Source: Erysipelotrichaceae bacterium (GTDB taxonomy: Bacteria; Bacillota_I; Bacilli_A; Erysipelotrichales; Erysipelotrichaceae). Taken from it: DNA of 10,777 nucleotides. This document shows positions 6,000-10,777 of this stretch, piece after piece. The notes below the pieces were generated by a model, which searched no databases, had not been told where the DNA came from, and was given only the letters and a program-made list of their open reading frames with translations. The position numbers and the translations under genes are program-made. Numbering within the stretch: position 1 is the stretch's first letter; the number at the start of each line of letters is the position of its first letter. The DNA lies in NCBI GenBank assembly GCA_003446295.1, contig DMBB01000328.1:1-10777 (forward strand), read 5' to 3'.

Positions 6000-6668
6000 A
6001 TGGGAAAAGGACTGATAGAAGTATTTCTTGAATATTGGCCGATCTTTCTGAAAGGTGCGGCCGGAACGCTGCAGTATGCGTTTATTGCCGTATTCTTCGG
6101 AACGATACTCGGCTCGCTGATCGCGATCGGCAGACTTTCCAAAAACAAGATCCTGAATACGGTCATCCAGGTCTACGTTACCGTCATTCGCGGAACCCCG
6201 CTGCTTGTACAGATGTACATCGCTTATTACTTTCTGCCGATGGCATTCCCTGCAATGAACGATATCTTCAGCAAGGAATTCACGGTCATGCTGGCATTGA
6301 TCATCAATTCCAGCGCATATGTTTCAGAGATCATCAGAAGCGGCATCAACTCCGTTGACAAAGGACAGACGGAAGCCGCAAGGTCTCTGGGCCTCACAGC
6401 AAGCCACACGATGACGAAGATCATCATGCCGCAGGCGATCAAGAATATCCTGCCTGCACTGGCCAATGAATATATCGCAATGATCAAAGAGACTTCCCTG
6501 GCAGGCACATTCATGATGTACGAACTGATGTACACAAGGACCCTGCTGGCGAACAAATATCTGTTCTGGCAGCCGCTCTTCATCATTGCCGGCATCTATC
6601 TCATCATGACGGTCGTGCTGTCATGGCTGATCAAAGCTATGGAAAGGAGGTTCGCTGTCAGTGACTGA
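6000..6668 (+). CDS. Amino-acid ABC transporter permease (HisM/GlnP type)
   Basis: This 222-residue membrane protein is of normal length for polar amino-acid permeases. It shows RGTPLLVQ (64-71), the family hallmark at the start of the conserved core, and the cytoplasmic EAA loop EAARSLGL...[14 protein letters not shown] (125-153), which docks the ATPase. About five hydrophobic helices are visible (about 22-44, 55-85, 94-112, 150-175 and 190-212). Only one permease gene is present, so it most likely forms a homodimer. The start ATG follows GGGGGT (5989-5994), a weaker ribosome site than its neighbours have, 30 bases after the binding-protein stop. Its last 8 bases overlap the start of the ATPase gene. 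Confidence 0.95.
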   Translation: MGKGLIEVFLEYWPIFLKGAAGTLQYAFIAVFFGTILGSLIAIGRLSKNKILNTVIQVYVTVIRGTPLLVQMYIAYYFLPMAFPAMNDIFSKEFTVMLALIINSSAYVSEIIRSGINSVDKGQTEAARSLGLTASHTMTKIIMPQAIKNILPALANEYIAMIKETSLAGTFMMYELMYTRTLLANKYLFWQPLFIIAGIYLIMTVVLSWLIKAMERRFAVSD

Positions 6669-7404
6669 TATGAATAACGTACTGATCGAAACAGTTGACC
6701 TGAGAAAGGACTTCGGTGATCTGAAGGTTCTGAAAGGCATCAATGAAAAGATCATCAAAGGCGAAGTCGTTTCGATCATCGGACCTTCCGGAGGCGGAAA
6801 GTCCACTTTTCTGAGATGCCTCAACCTGCTGGAGGAACCGACAGGCGGAAAGGTCATCTTTGAAGGAAATGTGCTCGACTCAAAGAGCACCAACCTGGAT
6901 CTCCACCGTCAGAAGATCGGCATGGTATTCCAGCAGTTCAATGTATTCCCGCATCTGAGCGTTATGGACAACATTACCCTGGCACCCGTCCTGGAAAAGA
7001 AAGTACCGAAGGATCAGGCTGAGAAGGAAGCGCTAGAGCTTCTCAGAACAGTCGGTCTGGCTGATAAAGCAAATGAGTATCCCAGAAAACTCTCAGGCGG
7101 ACAGAAACAGCGTCTGGCAATCGTCAGGGCAATGGCGATGCATCCGGATGTCATGCTGTTTGACGAACCGACCTCGGCACTTGACCCGGAAATGGTCAAG
7201 GATGTCCTTGATGTCATCAAAAAGCTGGCGGAATCCGGCATGACCTGTGTCATCGTTACCCATGAGATGGGCTTCGCAAGAGAGATCTCCGACCGTGTCC
7301 TGTTCATCGATGACGGCATCATCGCTGAAGAAGGAACACCGGAAGAATTATTCGAACATCCTCAGAATCCCCGCACGAAAGAATTCCTCAGCAAAGTACT
7401 GTAG
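6661..7404 (+). CDS. Amino-acid ABC transporter ATP-binding protein (GlnQ/HisP type)
   Basis: This 247-residue complete ABC ATPase has Walker [10 protein letters not shown] (41-49), Q-loop [13 protein letters not shown] (89-101, typical of the polar amino-acid family), signature LSGGQ (144-148), Walker B VMLFDEP (164-170), a D-loop SALD (172-175) and the switch His201 in VTHEMGFA. It energises import through the permease encoded just upstream. I chose GTG at 6661 because AAAGGAGG (6643-6650) is 10 bases before it; the ATG at 6670 would be 19 bases away. The GTG start overlaps the permease end by 8 bases, indicating translational coupling and a fixed subunit ratio. Confidence 0.95.
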   Translation: MTDMNNVLIETVDLRKDFGDLKVLKGINEKIIKGEVVSIIGPSGGGKSTFLRCLNLLEEPTGGKVIFEGNVLDSKSTNLDLHRQKIGMVFQQFNVFPHLSVMDNITLAPVLEKKVPKDQAEKEALELLRTVGLADKANEYPRKLSGGQKQRLAIVRAMAMHPDVMLFDEPTSALDPEMVKDVLDVIKKLAESGMTCVIVTHEMGFAREISDRVLFIDDGIIAEEGTPEELFEHPQNPRTKEFLSKVL

Positions 7405-7417
7405 AAAGAAGGTCACC

Positions 7418-9097
7418 ATGAAAACAACATTCAAGTACGATCATTACTGGCTCTACGATGAAGTGAAAACCAACCTGGAATATTTCACGGAAACCTATCC
7501 TGACCTCTGTTCTCTTGAAAGCATCTGTGTTACAGAAGAAGGAAGAGACGTTCTGGCACTGACGATCACCAACATGAAGACAGGTGAGCCTTCAACAAAG
7601 CCTGCATTCCATATTGACGGACTGCATCATGCCGGTGAAGTAACAGGTTCCATGGCAGCTCTGCACGCAGCAGACTATCTTCTCACCAACTACGGTACTG
7701 ATTTCACAGTCACAAAACTGCTTGATACAGAGACAATCTATGTCATTCCTAGAGTTTCTCCGGACGGATGTGAAACATATCTCACAACGCCCTATACGCT
7801 TCGTTCGGTAAACCGTGTTCATAAACCGAAATCCGGCGGCATCAAGGAAGAAGATCTGGATGGCGACGGGGTCATCCGTATGATGCGCATCCCTACCGTA
7901 TACGGTGCATGGAAAAAAGATGAAGCTGATCCGGCACGCATGGTATTCAGAGATCCCGGTGATACAGACGGTGAATTCTATGACATCTATCCTGAAGGTG
8001 TCTTCGAACCGTTTGACGGTGATGAGAACCTGAAGCGCAAAAAGCCTGACTGGTCTCTGGACTTCAACCGCAACTATCCCTACGGCTGGTTCCCTGAAAA
8101 CAGACAGGCAGGCGCAGGCAAATATCCGCTGAGCAATCCTGAAACAAAGGCTATGGCAGACTGGATCATTTCCCACCCGAATATCTGTGCTGTTTCAACC
8201 AACCACACTTCGGGCGGAATCATCCTCTACCCTCCCGGAACAAGAAAGCCGGAAACTGTTTCCAAGGATGACATCAAGTCCTTCATTCAGATCGCAAAGA
8301 TGTGCCAGGAAGAAACAGGCTATGAACCTCTGAACATTTATGATTCCTTTATCCAGGATCAGGCAAACTATGATTCCGGTGCGTTCGATGACTGGTGCTA
8401 TCAGTCACAGGGACTGATCGCCTATACGATCGAATTCTGGGATCTGGCTAAACGCATCGGTGTTCCTTATGACTGGAATGCCCGCAGAGCGGAAGATCCT
8501 TCCACAGGCATCAAGCGTTTCAATGCCGCTATGGACTGGGTCAAGGAAAACGCTCCTGAATACTATGTTGACTGGCAGGAATTTGATCATCCTGTATTCG
8601 GCAAGGTAGAGCTGGGCGGATTCAACTATAAGTTCACACAGCAGAATCCTCCCCAGAAGTTCCTGACGGAAGTCTGCGAGAACATGACAAAGTTCATGGT
8701 ACGCTTTGCAAAAGCCGTACCGCACCTGATCATCGATACACTGACAGCAGAGAAAGTATCCGACGGCGTCTACAAGGTTACAGCGATCGTCGGCAATACC
8801 GGATACCTCCCTACCAACATCACAGATGAAGCAGTGAAGATGGGAATCGCGAAGTCCGTCAAGGTAATGATCAATGCAGAGAATATTGTCTCCGGAAAGA
8901 AGGAAGACGAGATTGGCAACCTGGACGGCTACAGCAGAACAAGAACAGGCTCCGCTTACGGCAATCTCTCTACAATGGCCAACGGCAGACAGAGAAAGAA
9001 GCTGGAATGGATCATCAAGGCTGCTGCCGGCACTGAAGTAACAGTCTGTGCCGCACAGGAAAAATCAGGCAGTGTTTCTGCCACAGTCATTCTCTGA
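7418..9097 (+). CDS. M14-family zinc carboxypeptidase, cytosolic, with carboxypeptidase B-like specificity residue
   Basis: This 559-residue metallopeptidase has the full M14 active site: HxxE as H71-A-G-E74 (two zinc ligands), the substrate-binding N-R pair in DFNRNYPYG (N217-R218), the third zinc ligand His263 in TNHTSGGIILYPPG, and the catalytic Glu339 in YTIEFWD. In the segment FDDWCYQSQG, Asp324 lies 15 residues before the catalytic Glu; the equivalent of bovine position 255 is Asp in carboxypeptidase B and Ile in carboxypeptidase A, suggesting preference for C-terminal Arg/Lys. EEDLDGDGVIRMMR (144-157) is an acidic, calcium-loop-like insert. A beta-rich C-terminal domain follows from about residue 435. 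No signal peptide is visible, so it should act in the cytosol. ATG 7418 is chosen because AGAAGG (7407-7412) precedes it and it starts 13 bases after the ATPase stop; an upstream in-frame extension would lie inside the ATPase gene. It is the last gene of the T-box operon. Confidence 0.92.
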   Translation: MKTTFKYDHYWLYDEVKTNLEYFTETYPDLCSLESICVTEEGRDVLALTITNMKTGEPSTKPAFHIDGLHHAGEVTGSMAALHAADYLLTNYGTDFTVTKLLDTETIYVIPRVSPDGCETYLTTPYTLRSVNRVHKPKSGGIKEEDLDGDGVIRMMRIPTVYGAWKKDEADPARMVFRDPGDTDGEFYDIYPEGVFEPFDGDENLKRKKPDWSLDFNRNYPYGWFPENRQAGAGKYPLSNPETKAMADWIISHPNICAVSTNHTSGGIILYPPGTRKPETVSKDDIKSFIQIAKMCQEETGYEPLNIYDSFIQDQANYDSGAFDDWCYQSQGLIAYTIEFWDLAKRIGVPYDWNARRAEDPSTGIKRFNAAMDWVKENAPEYYVDWQEFDHPVFGKVELGGFNYKFTQQNPPQKFLTEVCENMTKFMVRFAKAVPHLIIDTLTAEKVSDGVYKVTAIVGNTGYLPTNITDEAVKMGIAKSVKVMINAENIVSGKKEDEIGNLDGYSRTRTGSAYGNLSTMANGRQRKKLEWIIKAAAGTEVTVCAAQEKSGSVSATVIL

Positions 9098-9123
9098 CGA
9101 CATATTCCGAGGGAAAGAAACGG

Positions 9124-9162
9124 ACGCAGAACGGTATGCAATACCGGCTGCGTTCTTTTTTT
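9124..9162 (+). terminator. Terminator of the transport/carboxypeptidase operon
   Basis: Two stacked stems, ACGCAG/CTGCGT and CGGTAT/ATACCG, separated by a small internal loop with a GCA apex, are followed by TCTTTTTTT. It lies 26 bases after the carboxypeptidase stop. Confidence 0.9.
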
Positions 9163-9175
9163 CTGCCCTTTCCCG

Positions 9176-9188
9176 CTGATCAGATCAG
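9176..9188. repeat. Perfect palindrome CTGATC-A-GATCAG upstream of padR
   Basis: This 13-base symmetrical element lies about 40 bp upstream of the putative -35 of the PadR gene. Its position fits a regulator site. Chance remains possible. Confidence 0.3.
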
Positions 9189-9226
9189 TTGCTTCTCATA
9201 AGCCTTAAATTGTGCCGCATAGTATA

Positions 9227-9255
9227 TTGCGTTGCATAATAGTATGTGATAATGT
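9227..9255 (+). promoter_or_regulatory. Candidate promoter for the padR operon
   Basis: TTGCGT (9227-9232), 17 bp, then TAATGT (9250-9255) is the best-spaced pair; an overlapping GATAAT (9248-9253) is a better -10 but leaves only 15 bp. The stretch 9221-9258 is A/T-rich and full of TAT/ATA half-palindromes, as expected where a PadR dimer might repress its own gene. Confidence 0.45.
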
Positions 9256-9273
9256 ATAGGTGGAGGTAGTCAT

Positions 9274-9576
9274 ATGGATGCACAGTTAAAGCGGGGCGTG
9301 CTTGATCTCTGTGTGCTGTCACAGCTGAGGAAGCGGGATATGTACGGTTATGAGCTGACGGAAACGATCGCATCTGAGCTTGAGATCACAGCCGGAACAT
9401 TGTATCTGGTATTAAAGCGGCTGAAAGACAATGCATATGTTGAGACATATCTTGTAGAATCCAGCAGCGGTCCGGCAAGAAAGTATTATCACATCACATC
9501 AGAAGGCATCCGTTACCAGGAAGCCGGCAAAAAGGAATGGGAACAATTTGTAGAAAGGACAGGCAGACTGTTATGA
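9274..9576 (+). CDS. PadR-family transcriptional regulator
   Basis: This is a 100-residue winged-helix regulator. The opening MDAQLKRGVLDLCVLSQL, YGYELTE (24-30), LEITAGTLYLVLKRL (36-50) and GPARKYYHITSEG (66-78) match PadR family helices and the wing almost across its length. The usual GTLYP...L reads GTLYLVL, so the common Pro is absent. It belongs to the short class with a minimal C-terminal dimerisation helix. Such proteins normally repress their own operon and neighbouring membrane-stress genes. ATG 9274 is preceded by GGTGGAGGT (9259-9267). The stop overlaps the start of the next gene as ATGA, so the two are made together. Confidence 0.93.
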   Translation: MDAQLKRGVLDLCVLSQLRKRDMYGYELTETIASELEITAGTLYLVLKRLKDNAYVETYLVESSSGPARKYYHITSEGIRYQEAGKKEWEQFVERTGRLL

Positions 9577-10697
9577 AAAGAAATGAATATATCAGTATTC
9601 TTGCAGAAGTACTGGCAGATATGGATACTCAGTCGCGGAATGAAATTCTGGAAGAATTTGAACGTCACTTCGACGAAGGTATCCGGAGCGGCATGAGTGA
9701 AGAAGAGATCTCGGAAGAACTGGGCGATCCCAGTGATGCGGCAGAGGGTATTTCAGAGCTGTCCGGCAAAGGTGAGCTTTCCCTGAAAAACATACTCTCC
9801 GAACTGGCTTCCGTCTTCCGTTCAGCCGGAAGAAACAGAGACGGTGAACCGGAAACGATCAGCGGATCTCATGACGAACACTGCGGAAGTGTTGTGATCC
9901 ATACAGACCATGCAAGTGCAGATATGACGATCTGCACCGGTGACAGGTTTGAGTATGTATTCCGTAAGGGTATCAATCTGTTCGGCACCAACAACTGCCG
10001 GGTGGATCACGAGGTTCGTGATGATACTTTCTTTCTCAATATCGCAGACGGACATGGTGATCTGGAGCTGACTGTCCCCTGCTGCTGCGACATGCTGGAG
10101 ATCAGGAATACCAGCGGCGATATTCTGATCAGGGATATCAATCTTGTTTCGGCGGACATTGAAAGCAGCAGCGGTGATATCAGGCTTGAACAGACTGATG
10201 CTGAGAAATTAAGGATCCGGGTACACAGCGGTGATGTGACTCTGGTAAACGTCAATGCGCTGAGCTTGGAAATAAAGCTGAGTTCAGGTGACCTGGAGAT
10301 GAACTGCAGCAGCGGCAATGCAGAGATCGAAACAGGCTCAGGGGATATTGATATTTCCGGTCATACCGGAGAGCGTATCGTGATATCCGGCAGATCAGGT
10401 GACATTGAACTGGAAACAGACGCGCCGTTCATCAATGTTTCTTCCGTATCAGGTGATATCGAGATCGGAACACCCAACAGGATCGCGCATATTGAAGCAC
10501 ATTCCGTATCCGGCGACATTGATCTTTCACTGAAGGATCCGCAATGGAGCGCGGAATTCAGCACAGTCAGCGGAGACCTGGAAAACAGGACCGGGAAACC
10601 GGACTGCAGATCGGGTAAGACACTGAAGATCGGTGACAGTGAGATCAATGTAATCGCTTCTACGGTATCCGGCGACATCAAAGCAGACACGTATTAA
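9573..10697 (+). CDS. HAAS/DUF1700 N-terminal module fused to a DUF4097-type beta-solenoid with SGD repeats
   Basis: This is a 374-residue protein. Residues 1-65 are helical and match the HAAS/DUF1700 module: MKRNEYISILAEVLADM, an acidic EILEEFERHF helix (24-33) and SEELGDPSDAA (47-57). That module is commonly encoded beside PadR regulators and usually precedes membrane helices. Here no membrane segment follows. After a charged linker (65-100), residues 105-374 form a beta-strand repeat with SGD (once SGN) at 181, 200, 219, 238, 247, 256, 275, 293, 312, 333 and 366, plus a degenerate HGD at 161; the spacing is mostly 19, with two 9-residue half steps. This is the DUF4097 pattern, predicted to be a right-handed beta-solenoid. 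A CCC run occurs at 170-172. There is no signal peptide, so location is unclear. ATG 9573 overlaps the padR stop (ATGA); AAAGGA (9554-9559) is rather far upstream, consistent with coupling. Molecular function is unknown. Confidence 0.85.
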   Translation: MKRNEYISILAEVLADMDTQSRNEILEEFERHFDEGIRSGMSEEEISEELGDPSDAAEGISELSGKGELSLKNILSELASVFRSAGRNRDGEPETISGSHDEHCGSVVIHTDHASADMTICTGDRFEYVFRKGINLFGTNNCRVDHEVRDDTFFLNIADGHGDLELTVPCCCDMLEIRNTSGDILIRDINLVSADIESSSGDIRLEQTDAEKLRIRVHSGDVTLVNVNALSLEIKLSSGDLEMNCSSGNAEIETGSGDIDISGHTGERIVISGRSGDIELETDAPFINVSSVSGDIEIGTPNRIAHIEAHSVSGDIDLSLKDPQWSAEFSTVSGDLENRTGKPDCRSGKTLKIGDSEINVIASTVSGDIKADTY

Positions 10698-10701
10698 TGG
10701 C

Positions 10702-10740
10702 ATCATGTGCAGGGGCAGCCGCGGCTGCCCTTTTCATGAT
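10702..10740 (+). terminator. Terminator after the PadR/HAAS operon
   Basis: GGGCAGC/GCTGCCC (10713-10719, 10724-10730; loop CGCG) is followed by TTTT. It lies inside an outer repeat ATCATG/CATGAT (10702-10707, 10735-10740). The T-tract is short, but the stem is very stable and begins 15 bases after the stop codon. Confidence 0.75.
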
Positions 10741-10777
10741 CCGCTCATATCAGCAGCAGTGCCGGCTTTCATTTCAC

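Noticed and set aside
7247..7417. N-terminal extension of the carboxypeptidase into the ATPase gene
   Set aside because: It is the out-of-frame shadow of the ATPase C-terminus; ATG 7418 has its own ribosome site and starts a typical M14 sequence.
7592..8176. Minus-strand 194-codon frame within the carboxypeptidase gene
   Set aside because: It is an antisense shadow with no family resemblance; the sense strand has complete M14 catalytic motifs.
9537..9572. Upstream in-frame start for the HAAS-solenoid protein
   Set aside because: It would overlap the PadR gene by 40 bases and adds a non-homologous MGTICRKDRQTV; the ATGA overlap start at 9573 begins the conserved HAAS sequence.
10734..10777. 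Minus-strand open frame ending in EMKAGTAADMSGS then stop, possibly the end of a convergent gene
   Set aside because: Only 14 codons are visible, with no recognisable family, so it is not listed as a gene; the sequence beyond the window would decide.

Overview
The window looks like chromosome of a Gram-positive, Bacillota-type bacterium of roughly balanced GC content. The evidence is a textbook T-box leader, strong AGGAGG-type ribosome binding sites, sigma-A-like promoters, several hairpin-plus-T-tract terminators, and families common in Firmicutes (PadR/HAAS pair, AEC permease, FRG protein). Gut Firmicutes such as Erysipelotrichia or Clostridia would fit, but I cannot fix the taxon from sequence alone. 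I see no IS element, phage gene, CRISPR array, rRNA or tRNA.

Layout. 1-322 (-): start of a MalK/UgpC-type sugar ABC ATPase cut by the window edge. 552-1385 (+): secreted, probably lipid-anchored metallo-beta-lactamase-fold protein like the ComEC C-terminal domain. 1480-2559 (+): 6-phosphofructokinase with its own promoter and terminator; its active site mixes features of the ATP- and PPi-dependent types. 2648-3469 (+): FRG-domain protein of unknown function, convergent with an AEC-family permease at 3491-4429 (-); the two share a bidirectional terminator.

The most informative part is 4685-9162 (+), one transcription unit: a near-consensus promoter, a complete T-box riboswitch (about 4721-4950), then an amino-acid ABC importer (binding lipoprotein, permease, ATPase) and a cytosolic M14 zinc carboxypeptidase, closed by a terminator. 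The specifier loop can be read as CGC (Arg), the T-box discriminator-pairing base is T (matching A73 tRNAs such as tRNA-Arg and excluding Gln, Glu and His), and the carboxypeptidase carries Asp at the position that gives carboxypeptidase B its preference for C-terminal Arg/Lys. Together these suggest an operon, induced by uncharged tRNA-Arg, that imports arginine and trims it from intracellular peptides. This is inference, but the three clues are independent.

9274-10697 (+): a PadR regulator overlapping by ATGA a protein with an N-terminal HAAS/DUF1700 helical module fused to a DUF4097-type beta-solenoid with SGD repeats at about 19-residue spacing and no membrane segment. A strong hairpin follows, and the last 40 bases may hold the end of a convergent gene.
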